A DNA stretch of 64,000 nt from ZC4RG25 sp023428365 (GTDB taxonomy: Bacteria > Pseudomonadota > Alphaproteobacteria > Rhizobiales > Hyphomicrobiaceae): positions 124,001-188,000 of the forward strand of contig JBNOAI010000005.1 of assembly GCA_050283925.1 (NCBI GenBank), given 5' to 3'. Shown one piece after another: positions 7,090 through 18,786 of this stretch. Each line of letters opens with the position of its first letter. Position 1 is the first letter of the stretch. Made by a program: the position numbers and the translations under genes. The notes under the pieces were generated by a model, which saw only the letters and a program-made list of their open reading frames with translations, was not told the origin of the DNA and made no database searches.

Positions 7090-8826
7090 TTAGCGTCCTT
7101 GGCCGTCAGGCGTGAGGAAGTCGAAATCGCAGCCCTGCGGTGCCTGGAGCACAGTGTCGCGGAACAGGCGGTCATAACCGCGCTCCGCTTTTGGCTGCGG
7201 CACCTTGCTCGCCTCGGCGCGACGCTTGGCCAGTTCCGCCTCATCCACCAGCAAGTCCAGCGTGCGGTTCTTGACGCTGAGGCGAATGCGGTCGCCATTG
7301 CGCACGAGACCGATGGGACCACCGGCGGCTGCTTCCGGCGCGACGTGCAGCACGATGGTGCCATACGCGGTGCCGGACATCCGCGCGTCGGACATGCGCA
7401 CCATGTCCTTCACGCCCTGGGCGAGAAGTTTCTTCGGGATCGGCAGGAAGCCTGCTTCCGGCATGCCATAGGGCGACCGCGGTCCGGCGTTCTGCAGGAT
7501 CAGAACGTCATCGGGCTTCACGTCCAGATCGGGGTCGTCGATGCGATTGGCCATATCTTCGAGGGAGTTGAAGACGACTGCGCGACACTCGGTTTCAAAC
7601 AGCGACGGCGTTGCGGCGGACCGCTTGATGATCGCTCCATCCGGTGCCAGCGAGCCGAACAGGGCCACGAGACCACCCTGCGGCTCGAACGGCTCCGCTG
7701 CCGGTTTGATCACGCGGCGGTCCACGTAGTCGCCTTCCTCCGCCGACAGCCGCTCACCCAAAGTCTGACCAGTGACCGTCATGCAGTCGAGATGCAGCAA
7801 AGGCTTCAACTCGCGCAGGATGGCGCCGATACCGCCCGCCGCAAAGAAGTCCTCCATGTAGAACTCGTTGCCGACCGGCTTGACCGCGGCCAGCACCGGC
7901 GTCGTGTCCGACAGTTCGTTGAAGCGATGCAGGTCGAGTGGGACACCGAGCCGTCCAGCGATGGCTGCCAGATGGATGACGCCGTTCGTGGAACCGCCAA
8001 GGGCCAGCAAGACGCGCGACGCGTTCTCGACCGACTTCTGCGTGATGATCTTATCGGGCGTGAGACCAGTGCGGACCATATTGACCGCCTCGACGCCGCT
8101 GGCTTCCGCGGCTCTTAGCCGATCGGCGTGGACGGCTGGAATGGCCGCCGTGCCGGGCAGCGTCATGCCGAGTGCTTCGGAGATCGCCGCCATGGTGGAG
8201 GCCGTTCCCATCACAGCGCAGGTTCCGGAGGTGGTTACCAGACGGCCTTCGACCGCCTCGATTTCTTCCTTGTCGATCTCGCCTGCGCGATATTTCACCC
8301 AGAACTTGCGGCAATCGGTGCAGGCGCCGACGCGATCGTCGCGGTAGCGCGAGGTCATCTGCGGGCCGCCAATCAGCATGATGGCGGGCTTGCCGGCACT
8401 GGCCGCGCCCATGAGCTGGGCCGGGACAGTTTTATCGCAGCCGCCCATCAGCACGACGGCGTCCATCGGCTGGGCGCGGATCATTTCCTCGGTATCCATC
8501 GCCATCAGGTTGCGGAACTTCATGGAGTTCGGGGCAAGCGTAGATTCGTGCAGAGATATGGTGGGGAACGTCAGGGCCAAGCCACCAGCAGCAGTGATGC
8601 CGCGCCGCACAGCCTCGGCCAGCTCGGGAAAGTGACGATGGCACGGATTGAACTGGCTTGCCGTCATGGCGATGCCGATCACCGGCCGCCGCAGCTCGTC
8701 CATCGAATAGCCCATCGAGCGAGCGAAGGCGCGGCGCATGTAGATGGAGAAGTCGCGGTCGCCATAATTCTGGAGGCCGCGCAGGAAACCCTGCTCTTGA
8801 TCGGGTTTCTCATCCTGCTTGGCCAT
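7090..8826 (-). CDS. IlvD/Edd-family sugar-acid dehydratase (L-arabinonate dehydratase-like)
   Basis: 578 residues from the ATG at 8826, chosen because AGGGAACG precedes it and similarity begins there; the frame is open to 8955. The iron-sulfur cysteines fall at Cys62 (NPCHRH), Cys130 (GGCDKTVPA) and Cys203 (SGTCAVMG), nearly the same spacing as in the [2Fe-2S] L-arabinonate / D-xylonate dehydratases, with the Mg-binding Lys132 right after Cys130 and a candidate catalytic Ser484 in SDARMSGTAYG. The family removes water from 2,3-dihydroxy acids to give 2-keto-3-deoxy acids. The length and the GGCDKT/CTDCRKFW features favour a sugar-acid dehydratase over the branched-chain enzyme IlvD. A LysE-type exporter gene lies 71 bases upstream on the same strand. 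Confidence 0.85.
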   Translation of the reverse strand: MAKQDEKPDQEQGFLRGLQNYGDRDFSIYMRRAFARSMGYSMDELRRPVIGIAMTASQFNPCHRHFPELAEAVRRGITAAGGLALTFPTISLHESTLAPNSMKFRNLMAMDTEEMIRAQPMDAVVLMGGCDKTVPAQLMGAASAGKPAIMLIGGPQMTSRYRDDRVGACTDCRKFWVKYRAGEIDKEEIEAVEGRLVTTSGTCAVMGTASTMAAISEALGMTLPGTAAIPAVHADRLRAAEASGVEAVNMVRTGLTPDKIITQKSVENASRVLLALGGSTNGVIHLAAIAGRLGVPLDLHRFNELSDTTPVLAAVKPVGNEFYMEDFFAAGGIGAILRELKPLLHLDCMTVTGQTLGERLSAEEGDYVDRRVIKPAAEPFEPQGGLVALFGSLAPDGAIIKRSAATPSLFETECRAVVFNSLEDMANRIDDPDLDVKPDDVLILQNAGPRSPYGMPEAGFLPIPKKLLAQGVKDMVRMSDARMSGTAYGTIVLHVAPEAAAGGPIGLVRNGDRIRLSVKNRTLDLLVDEAELAKRRAEASKVPQPKAERGYDRLFRDTVLQAPQGCDFDFLTPDGQGR

Positions 8827-8897
8827 GGCGTATCGTTCCCTGTCGTTTGGCTGGTGGCCTTGGAAGTTTAAGTTTTTACGCCGGTTGGGGCCAGCGG

Positions 8898-9515
8898 TTA
8901 TGGACGCCGCGCGGTGGCGAGCATCAGTCCGCCCAGCAAAAGCAGGATGCCGCACGCCCCGTCAAGCACCCTGAGGCGACGGCCGGTGAACAGTCCGCGC
9001 ATATAGGCGACAGCGACGGTGTAAATGGCGTCCGCCACACCGATAACGGCCACGAACGTGATCGCCAGCAGTGTTAACTGAAACGGGACATCGCCCGAGG
9101 GATTGACGAACTGCGGCAGGAAGGCGCCGAGAAACAGCAGCACCTTGGGATTGCTCAGGCTGACCGTGAGGGCCTGCAGGAACTGGCTGCTCCCGCTGGC
9201 GGTCCGCACTTCGACTGCAGTACCGCCGTGCCATGCCCGTTTGAGGCGCTGATAGCCGAGCCAGGCCAGATACAGTGCGCCGATCCAGCGGATGATATCG
9301 AACCACTCGGACATGAACACCATCAGCGATGTCATGCCGAGTGCGGCTGCAAGCACGAGCAGGGAAAGGCCGGTCAAATTGCCGGCCAGTGTCCACAAAC
9401 CGCCGCTGAGGCCATTCGAGGACACATTGGCGAGGATCAGCGCCATCATCGGCCCAGGTGTCCAGGCCAGGAGCCAACACGCACCGATGAAGATTAAAAG
9501 CACCTCGGTGGACAT
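8898..9515 (-). CDS. LysE/RhtB-family amino-acid exporter
   Basis: 205 residues with about six hydrophobic segments. The LysE/RhtB family N-terminus is present: a first span ending with the family motif TPGPMMALILANVSSNG (19-35), then GGLWTLAGNLTGLSLLVLAAALG. The middle shows WIGALYLAWLGYQRLK, and SNPKVLLFLGAFLPQFV, both conserved in the family. These inner-membrane proteins export amino acids such as lysine, homoserine or threonine; the substrate cannot be read from sequence. The gene starts 21 bases after the gyrA stop and may be read from the gyrA promoter. Confidence 0.88.
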   Translation of the reverse strand: MSTEVLLIFIGACWLLAWTPGPMMALILANVSSNGLSGGLWTLAGNLTGLSLLVLAAALGMTSLMVFMSEWFDIIRWIGALYLAWLGYQRLKRAWHGGTAVEVRTASGSSQFLQALTVSLSNPKVLLFLGAFLPQFVNPSGDVPFQLTLLAITFVAVIGVADAIYTVAVAYMRGLFTGRRLRVLDGACGILLLLGGLMLATARRP

Positions 9516-9536
9516 GCTGGCTCCGTTATTGGGGGG

Positions 9537-12341
<2,805 letters not shown>

Positions 12342-12379
12342 GGCGTGCGTTTCAGAGGATTTCGAGTGCGTGGATTATA

Positions 12380-12394
12380 TTCACATGACGTGAA
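12380..12394. promoter_or_regulatory. palindrome in the gyrA / CDF-like divergent gap
   Basis: TTCAC-ATGAC-GTGAA is a perfect 5-bp inverted repeat with a 5-base spacer, 39 bases before the gyrA ATG. The 244-base gap between the divergent genes also holds a CGCTT-AAA-AAGCG repeat at 12412-12424. Either could be an operator or part of the gyrA 5' leader; I know of no regulator with this exact site. Confidence 0.25.
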
Positions 12395-12585
12395 CTTCTC
12401 AACGCGCAGGGCGCTTAAAAAGCGTCTCTTTTCCCCAGCTTGGGCCTGATTTATCGGGGTTTTTCGCAGCCAGCGTCACCGCGCCGCTGCAGACGTGGCG
12501 CGTGGGGCCAGTTTTGTCGCAATTCGGGCCGGGATAGGCTATCAGTCTGCCGCGAATTCAGCCCGCGAAATGGAGAGCGGAACCC

Positions 12586-13407
12586 GTGATTACAGGGGCA
12601 TCGAGTGGCGTCATCAAGCTGGCGTTCGGCTGCAATGCACTGCTTGCCGCCGGGATGCTGGGAGCTGCGACCTGGACCGGATCGTCCACGATGCTGGTTC
12701 TGGCCGTTCAGTTCATCGCCGCTGCCGGATGCCAGTCGTTGCTGCTCTACGGTCTGCGTCATTCCGCGAATGGGGATCAGGATGACCGGCGACAGAGCCG
12801 GGAGCTGCACTTCTGGAATTCTGTGGTCGCAATCCTGCTCTATGCGCTGGCCGCCGGTGTCGCGCTCAACGAAGGCCTGAACCGCTTGGCGGCCCCTAAG
12901 CCGCTGACCGACGGTACGGTGAATTTCGCGGTGCTCGGCGTGGCGATCCTGCTTATCGGGTACACGGTCTGGAACATTCTCCAGGCCACAGGAATTCAGC
13001 AAATCCCCGAGAATTCGACGGACGCAATCCGGACCGTCGCCAATCCTGTTCTGGGGCTCTTGCTGATCCAGAGCTTTGGCGCAGTCGCCAGCCTCCTGAC
13101 CGGACTGGCCGGAATCAGCATCGCCGTCATAGACGAAACCCAGGTCGCCGACAGCCTTGCTGCGTTCACGATCGGATTGGTTTTGGCCGCCATTGCCGTT
13201 CTGGCCGCGATCCAGGTCAGGAGCATCCTAACAGACAGGGCAGGCGCGGTTCTTGTGGAGCAGAAAGCCGCCTCCACACCGGAATCCGTTCAACCCGAAA
13301 CGGTCCCGTCGCCCGAACCGTCCGGTCCGCGAGCGCCCACATCGCAGCCGCCGCGCAAGAGCTACCCGCCGCCCCGCAAAAAGGGCGGCGGTAAACATCG
13401 CCGCTGA
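12586..13407 (+). CDS. cation-diffusion-facilitator-like membrane protein without metal ligands
   Basis: 273 residues, start GTG at 12586 preceded by GGAGAGCGG. Residues 10-215 follow the CDF transporter pattern of six membrane spans: a first span then TGSSTMLVLAVQ (31-42), the typical LHFWNSVVAILLYALAAGVALNEGLNRLAAP (75-104), and a fifth/sixth-span region ending DSLAAFTIGLVLAAIAV. By alignment from memory, the metal-site His and Asp of span 2 (HSLVDTGNQ type) are Gln42 and Ala46 here, and the Glu-Asp pair of span 5 (LLEDSAALLG type) is Ile161-Gln162. Transport of Zn or Fe is therefore doubtful. The C-terminal 55 residues are a Pro-rich, Lys/Arg-rich tail (RKSYPPPRKKGGGKHRR) instead of the usual cytoplasmic metal domain. 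It stands alone between gyrA and gltA. Confidence 0.75.
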   Translation: MITGASSGVIKLAFGCNALLAAGMLGAATWTGSSTMLVLAVQFIAAAGCQSLLLYGLRHSANGDQDDRRQSRELHFWNSVVAILLYALAAGVALNEGLNRLAAPKPLTDGTVNFAVLGVAILLIGYTVWNILQATGIQQIPENSTDAIRTVANPVLGLLLIQSFGAVASLLTGLAGISIAVIDETQVADSLAAFTIGLVLAAIAVLAAIQVRSILTDRAGAVLVEQKAASTPESVQPETVPSPEPSGPRAPTSQPPRKSYPPPRKKGGGKHRR

Positions 13408-13410
13408 GTC

Positions 13411-14718
13411 TCAGCCGCGTGAATTGATAGCCGTGTAGTCGCGCTTGGTGGCACCGATGTAGAGCTGGCGCGGACGGCCGATCTTCTGCTCCGGATCCTC
13501 GATCATTTCCTTCCACTGCGCGATCCAGCCGACGGTACGAGCCACGGCGAACAGCACGGTGAACATGGACGTCGGGAAGCCGAGCGCCTTGAGGGTGATG
13601 CCCGAGTAGAAGTCGATATTCGGGTAAAGCTTCTTCTCGACGAAATAATCGTCCTCGAGAGCAATCCGCTCGAGTTCGAGAGCAACCTTCAGCAGCGGAT
13701 CATTCTTGAGACCCAGGGCATCCAGCACCTCATGCGTGGTCTTCTGCATCACGCGGGCGCGCGGGTCGTAGTTTTTGTAGACGCGATGTCCGAAGCCCAT
13801 CAGACGGAAGCCGGAATTCTTGTCCTTGGCCTTCGCGATGTATTCGGGAATGCGGTCAACCGTGCCGATCTCCTGCAGCATGTTGAGCGCGGCCTCGTTG
13901 GCGCCGCCATGAGCAGGTCCCCACAGGCAGGCAATACCGGCCGCGATGCAGGCGAACGGATTTGCGCCCGACGATCCGGCAAGACGCACCGTCGATGTCG
14001 AAGCGTTCTGCTCGTGGTCGGCGTGCAGGATGAAGATGCGGTCGAGCGCGCGGGCCAGAACCGGGTTTGGCACGTACGGCTCGCACGGCACCGCAAAGCA
14101 CATCTGCAGGAAGTTGGCGGTGTAGTCGAGGTCGTTGCGCGGATACACGAACGGCTGACCAATCGAATACTTGTAGGCCATCGCAGCAATGGTCGGCATC
14201 TTTGCGATCATGCGATGCGAGGCGATCATACGCTGGTTGGGATCATTGATATCGGTGGAGTCGTGATAGAAGGCCGATAGCGCACCGACCGTTCCCACCA
14301 TGATGGCCATCGGATGCGCGTCACGACGGAAGCCGGTGAAGAACCGGGTCATCTGCTCGTGGACCATCGTGTGATGGGTAATGGTGTCGTCGAACGTCTT
14401 GAGCTGCTTTGCCGTCGGCAATTCGCCGTGCAGCAGCAGATTGCACACTTCGATGAATGAGGAATTTTCGGCCAGCTGCTCGATCGGATAGCCGCGATAG
14501 AGCAGGGTGCCCTCGTCGCCGTCGATATAGGTGATCTTCGATGAGCAATTCGCGGTCGAGGTGAAGCCCGGATCGTAGGTGAAACAGCCGGTGTCCCGGT
14601 ACAAACGCCCCACGTCGATGACATCCGGCCCGATAGACCCGGCACGCACCGGCAAACTGACCTGCTTGCCGTTCTGGTTCAGGGTCACGGCCTTGCCCGC
14701 GCTGTCGTGCACGTTCAT
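13411..14718 (-). CDS. gltA: citrate synthase (type II)
   Basis: 435 residues from the ATG at 14718, which has AAAGGA six bases upstream; a Met two codons earlier (14724) is too close to that site. All three catalytic residues of the hexameric bacterial type are present: His270 in WGPAHGG, His311 in GFGHRVY and Asp369 in PNIDFYSG. The NADH-regulated type II layout is complete, with the N-terminal beta domain (residues 1-60) and HADHEQNASTSTVRL at 232-245. It condenses oxaloacetate and acetyl-CoA to citrate. It follows gltX on the same strand but after a 209-base gap, so it probably has its own promoter there. Confidence 0.97.
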   Translation of the reverse strand: MNVHDSAGKAVTLNQNGKQVSLPVRAGSIGPDVIDVGRLYRDTGCFTYDPGFTSTANCSSKITYIDGDEGTLLYRGYPIEQLAENSSFIEVCNLLLHGELPTAKQLKTFDDTITHHTMVHEQMTRFFTGFRRDAHPMAIMVGTVGALSAFYHDSTDINDPNQRMIASHRMIAKMPTIAAMAYKYSIGQPFVYPRNDLDYTANFLQMCFAVPCEPYVPNPVLARALDRIFILHADHEQNASTSTVRLAGSSGANPFACIAAGIACLWGPAHGGANEAALNMLQEIGTVDRIPEYIAKAKDKNSGFRLMGFGHRVYKNYDPRARVMQKTTHEVLDALGLKNDPLLKVALELERIALEDDYFVEKKLYPNIDFYSGITLKALGFPTSMFTVLFAVARTVGWIAQWKEMIEDPEQKIGRPRQLYIGATKRDYTAINSRG

Positions 14719-14748
14719 GGGCATTCCTTTCGAATCATCTCGACGTTG

Positions 14749-14779
14749 AAGGCCGGAGGACCGGGGCTCGGCCGGCCTT
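14749..14779 (-). promoter_or_regulatory. hairpin in the gltA leader
   Basis: AAGGCCGG (14749-14756) and CCGGCCTT (14772-14779) make a perfect 8-bp stem with a 15-base loop, 30 bases before the gltA ATG on the transcribed strand. No U-tract follows, so it is more likely a 5' leader structure or an operator than a terminator of gltX. A second, smaller repeat ATATGC-N7-GCATAT lies at 14875-14893 in the same gap. Confidence 0.35.
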
Positions 14780-14927
14780 GTGCAGTGCATTATAGCTTTG
14801 CAGCCACTGCCTATTACACAATCGCCCCTGCGACAAGACAGCCGGCCCGAAAAAGACCAAAGAACAACGATCTCATATGCGCTTGCGGCATATCTCTTGA
14901 GAAAGATCCACCGTAATTGCCCGAAGA

Positions 14928-16358
14928 TCAGTGCGCCGCAGCCTGATCGCGAATGCGGGCCAGCGCTTCATCGCGGCCAAGTACAGCCATAACGTCGAAC
15001 ACCGGCGGTGACACCGAGCGACCCGTCAGCGCAGCCCGTAGCGGCTGTGCGACCGAGCCGAGCTTGGCGCCGGTCTCCTCAGCAAAACGGCGAACCTCCG
15101 CCTCGATACTGGTTGCCGTCCACTCGGCGGCCTCCAGACGGGGCAGCAGTGTGGTTAATAGTGCACGGGCGTCATCGGTCAGCAGCTTGGCAGCCTTGTC
15201 ATCGAGAGGCAGGGGACGCTCGGCGATGACATAGGAAGCACCGTCCACCAAATCCTTGAGCGTTTTCGCCCGCTGCTTGAGGCTAGGCAGAGCAGCCGCG
15301 AGCTTGTCCCAGCCAGCAGCCGCGAACTTCGCCTCCAACTCAGGCCCATTTTCCATCTCGGGCAGCGCCTGACGAATACGATCGAGCAGTTCGCTCTCGG
15401 ACGTCTGGCGGATGTAGTGTCCGTTCAGGTCTTCGAGCTTTGCGAAATCGAAGCGGGCGGGCGAGCGGCCGACGCCATCCAGGTCGAACCATTCCACCAT
15501 TTTGTCGAGCGGGATGATTTCCTCATTGCCGTGGCTCCATCCGAGACGCACGAGATAATTGCGCAGCGCGGCGGGCAGATAGCCCATGGCCCGATATGCT
15601 TCGACGCCGAGCGCGCCATGCCGCTTCGACAGCTTCGCGCCATCGGGGCCATGGATCAGCGGCACGTGCGCGAACGACGGCACATCCCAGCCGAGGCCGA
15701 GATAGATCTGAGTCTGGCGCGCCGCATTCGTGAGGTGATCTACGCCACGGATGACATGCGTGACGCCCATGTCGTGATCGTCGACGACAACGGCGAGATT
15801 GTACGTCGGCGTGCCGTCGCTGCGCAGAATGATGAGATCGTCGAGGTTCTCGTTCTGAAATACGACGCGCCCTTGAACCTGATCTTCGATCACCGTCTCG
15901 CCGCTCCGCGGGGTTTTCAGGCGGATGGCTGGCTTAACGCCGGCCGGCGCCTCGGATGGATCGCGGTCACGCCATAAGCCGTTGTAAATCGGCGGCTTGC
16001 CCTCCGCCTCGGCCTGCTTGCGCATCGCGTCGAGATCGTCGGGTGTGCAGTAGCAGCGATAGGCGTTGCCGCGCTTCAGCAGTTCCTCGACAGCCTCGCG
16101 ATGCCGCTCGACCCGCTGGAACTGCATGACCGGCTCGCCGTCCCAATCGAGTTCCAGCCACTTCAATCCATCGATGATAGCGGCAATCGCGGCGTCCGTT
16201 GACCGTTCGCGGTCGGTATCCTCGATCCGCAGCAGAAACTTTCCGCCCGTATGCTTCGAATACAGCCAATTGAACAGCGCCGTGCGGGCGCCGCCGATGT
16301 GGAGGAAGCCGGTCGGTGACGGGGCGAAGCGGGTTACGGTCTTCTGGGTGCTGCTCAC
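14928..16358 (-). CDS. gltX: glutamate--tRNA ligase
   Basis: 476 residues, a class I aminoacyl-tRNA synthetase. The HIGH motif is HIGG at 20-23 in RFAPSPTGFLHIGGARTAL, and the second signature is KLSKRHG at 242-248. Length and the C-terminal anticodon-binding helical domain fit bacterial GluRS. Many alphaproteobacteria have two GluRS genes, one discriminating and one charging tRNA-Gln; whether this copy also makes Glu-tRNA(Gln) cannot be read here. It is divergent from comEC across 112 bases and upstream of gltA, the order usual in Bradyrhizobium and Rhodopseudomonas relatives. Confidence 0.96.
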   Translation of the reverse strand: MSSTQKTVTRFAPSPTGFLHIGGARTALFNWLYSKHTGGKFLLRIEDTDRERSTDAAIAAIIDGLKWLELDWDGEPVMQFQRVERHREAVEELLKRGNAYRCYCTPDDLDAMRKQAEAEGKPPIYNGLWRDRDPSEAPAGVKPAIRLKTPRSGETVIEDQVQGRVVFQNENLDDLIILRSDGTPTYNLAVVVDDHDMGVTHVIRGVDHLTNAARQTQIYLGLGWDVPSFAHVPLIHGPDGAKLSKRHGALGVEAYRAMGYLPAALRNYLVRLGWSHGNEEIIPLDKMVEWFDLDGVGRSPARFDFAKLEDLNGHYIRQTSESELLDRIRQALPEMENGPELEAKFAAAGWDKLAAALPSLKQRAKTLKDLVDGASYVIAERPLPLDDKAAKLLTDDARALLTTLLPRLEAAEWTATSIEAEVRRFAEETGAKLGSVAQPLRAALTGRSVSPPVFDVMAVLGRDEALARIRDQAAAH

Positions 16359-16470
16359 GGTGCCGGTGCTCTTGAATTTGCGCTTGTCTCAGCCAAGCGG
16401 ATGATGTGTCGTGAGCGCGGTTTAGCACAGGCCTACCGGGAAAGTCAGCGGGGCGGGGGCGCGGGGCCGT

Positions 16471-18786
16471 TTGAGCGTTGAAGCAGCAGGCACAGATGCG
16501 GCCGGCAGCGGACGCATTATCGCGAGCGCGGTCGTAGAAACCCGCGCAGGCAGGCTGTTGCGCGCTCTTCTCGCTCCCCTCGTTGCCGAGCAGGATCGCT
16601 GGTTTCTCTGGGTGCCCGTTTTATTCGCGATTGGCATCATTGCTTACTTCTGGTTGCCGGCCGAACCGGCGCTGCTTGCCGCGCTGATGCCGCTTCCCCT
16701 CGCACTGGTCCTGACGGCGGCATGGCGGCGTGGTCTCGTCGCCATCATCGTGTCCGGCTGCGTCCTTGCCATTTCGCTCGGATTTGTCGCCGCGAAACTC
16801 CGAACGACGCTGATTGGGACGCCGGTTCTGGAACGGCAGATGTACGGCGCCGAAGTCGCTGGTTACGTCGAAAAGGTCGAGCCGAGGCCTGGGCGGGGGC
16901 AGCGGCTGACGATACGAGTCACCAGCCTCGGTCGCCTCAGTTCTGATCTCATGCCTTATCGGGTCCGGGTCCGCACCCTGACAACATTGCCCGGATTGCA
17001 GGCCGGAGATGCCGTTCGACTAAAGGCCACCCTGGCTCCACCGGCTTTGCCCGCTCAACCAGGTGACTATGACTTCGCACGCGCGGCCTGGTTTTCGGCA
17101 ATCGGCGCCGTGGGTTACTCGATCTCACCAACCCGGCGCGATCCCAATGCCGCGCCGCCACCATGGTCGCTATCGGCGTTCGCGGCGATCGGCCGACTGA
17201 GGCAGGCGATAGACGCGCGCATCGCCGCTGCTCTGCCGGGAGAACGTGGGGCTATTGCCTCCGCGTTGCTGACCGGCGAGCGCGGTGCCATCACCGACGC
17301 GACGAACGACGCGTTTCGCGATTCCGGGCTGATCCATATTCTGTCGATCTCCGGTCTGCATATGGTGATCATGGCTGGCGCCGTGTTCGTCTCGGTACGG
17401 TTGTTACTGGCTGCGTTTCCCACACTGGCGTTGCGCTTCTCGATCAAGAAATGGGCTGCGGCGACAGCGATTCTCGGCGCATTCGGCTATCTCATGATTT
17501 CTGGCAGTTCGTATCCCACCGTGCGCGCCTGGATAACGGTGACGATCGTGTTGTCTGCCGTGCTGCTCGATCGTCCGGCGATTGCACTGCGCAACGTCGC
17601 GCTGGCCGCGCTGTTCGTGATGGTGCTGGTGCCCGAAAGCGTATTCGACGCAGGGTTTCAGATGTCGTTCGCGGCCGTGGTCGCGCTGGTCGCAACATAT
17701 GAACTGGTCCGAGAGCGCTCTGAGCGCCGCCGCGCGGAACATGCGGGCAGCATTGGCCCGGTGCTTGCGACGTTGATGTTCTTCGGCGGGATCATTCTGA
17801 CGACGTTGGTAGCCAGTGCGGCCGTCGCGCCGTTCTCCGCCTATCACTTCCACAAAAGCCAGCAGTTCGCGATCATCGCAAATCTGATCGCCATTCCGAT
17901 CTGCAACATCATTGTGATGCCGGCGGCCCTGGCCAGCCTCATTGCGATGCCCCTCGGGCTCGAGGTGATTCCACTGTGGATCATGGGGCTGGGAATCGAC
18001 GGCATGGTGTGGTGCGCCTATGCGGTGGCGCGCCTGCCCGGAGCCGTCGGCTGGATCCCGGCGTTTTCGGATCTCGCATTCGGCCTGATGGTGATTGGCG
18101 GTCTGTGGCTTTGCCTCTGGCGACGGAGATGGCGCTTGCTCGGCCTTGGGGCGATTGCGGCAGGGCTGGCGCTCACGCCAGTGATGAGCTGGCCGGATGC
18201 GTTCGTCGGAGACGATGGCCGGCTGGTCGCCGTCCGCGGTTCCGATCAAAAGCTTACCGCGATTCGAGGGCCGGGCTCACGCTTCGAGCTGGAGCGCTGG
18301 CTCGAAAGCGAGGGCGATTCGCGCACCGCACGACAGGCCGCATCCGGCTCTGGCTTCCGGTGTGATTCGGTTGGCTGCACCGCTACCGTCAAAGGCAAGA
18401 CGATCGCTGTTGCGCGCCATCCCGCGGCGCTGATTGATGACTGCTCGCAAGCGGACGTTCTGGTGATTGGCTTCCCGAAACCGCCAAATTGCCAACCGTC
18501 CGGGCCGGTGATCGACTTCTTCATGGTCCGGGATCGAGGCACGCACGTCATCTCGATCGTCGATGACACTGTTCACGTCACCAGCGTCGCCGACCTGCGT
18601 GGCGATCGCCCCTGGTCACGACGCGTCGGGCCTATAAGGCGAACATCCACGGCTGCTGTGGAAATCGAAAATCGGATTGGGACTTTCGCAGCCCCGATGG
18701 ATCTGACCGAGGCGCCGCGCGATATCCGTCCGGAGATCGAGGACGACGATGGCCCGTTGCCGACAGAGCCCGATGCGAATCAGTAA
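16471..18786 (+). CDS. ComEC/Rec2-family DNA-uptake channel protein
   Basis: 771 residues. Several N-terminal spans (residues about 45-110) are followed by a soluble OB-like domain, then the competence domain with GAIASALLTGERGAI, SGLIHILSISGLHMVIMAG and about eight further spans including GFQMSFAAVVALVATYEL. This is the inner-membrane channel that takes single-stranded DNA into the cytoplasm during transformation. The C-terminal region (about 570-720) replaces the metallo-beta-lactamase domain and shows no HxHxDH metal motif. The start is uncertain: TTG at 16471 is the first start-like codon of the frame. The stop overlaps the lexA stop by 7 bases (convergent). Confidence 0.88.
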   Translation: MSVEAAGTDAAGSGRIIASAVVETRAGRLLRALLAPLVAEQDRWFLWVPVLFAIGIIAYFWLPAEPALLAALMPLPLALVLTAAWRRGLVAIIVSGCVLAISLGFVAAKLRTTLIGTPVLERQMYGAEVAGYVEKVEPRPGRGQRLTIRVTSLGRLSSDLMPYRVRVRTLTTLPGLQAGDAVRLKATLAPPALPAQPGDYDFARAAWFSAIGAVGYSISPTRRDPNAAPPPWSLSAFAAIGRLRQAIDARIAAALPGERGAIASALLTGERGAITDATNDAFRDSGLIHILSISGLHMVIMAGAVFVSVRLLLAAFPTLALRFSIKKWAAATAILGAFGYLMISGSSYPTVRAWITVTIVLSAVLLDRPAIALRNVALAALFVMVLVPESVFDAGFQMSFAAVVALVATYELVRERSERRRAEHAGSIGPVLATLMFFGGIILTTLVASAAVAPFSAYHFHKSQQFAIIANLIAIPICNIIVMPAALASLIAMPLGLEVIPLWIMGLGIDGMVWCAYAVARLPGAVGWIPAFSDLAFGLMVIGGLWLCLWRRRWRLLGLGAIAAGLALTPVMSWPDAFVGDDGRLVAVRGSDQKLTAIRGPGSRFELERWLESEGDSRTARQAASGSGFRCDSVGCTATVKGKTIAVARHPAALIDDCSQADVLVIGFPKPPNCQPSGPVIDFFMVRDRGTHVISIVDDTVHVTSVADLRGDRPWSRRVGPIRRTSTAAVEIENRIGTFAAPMDLTEAPRDIRPEIEDDDGPLPTEPDANQ

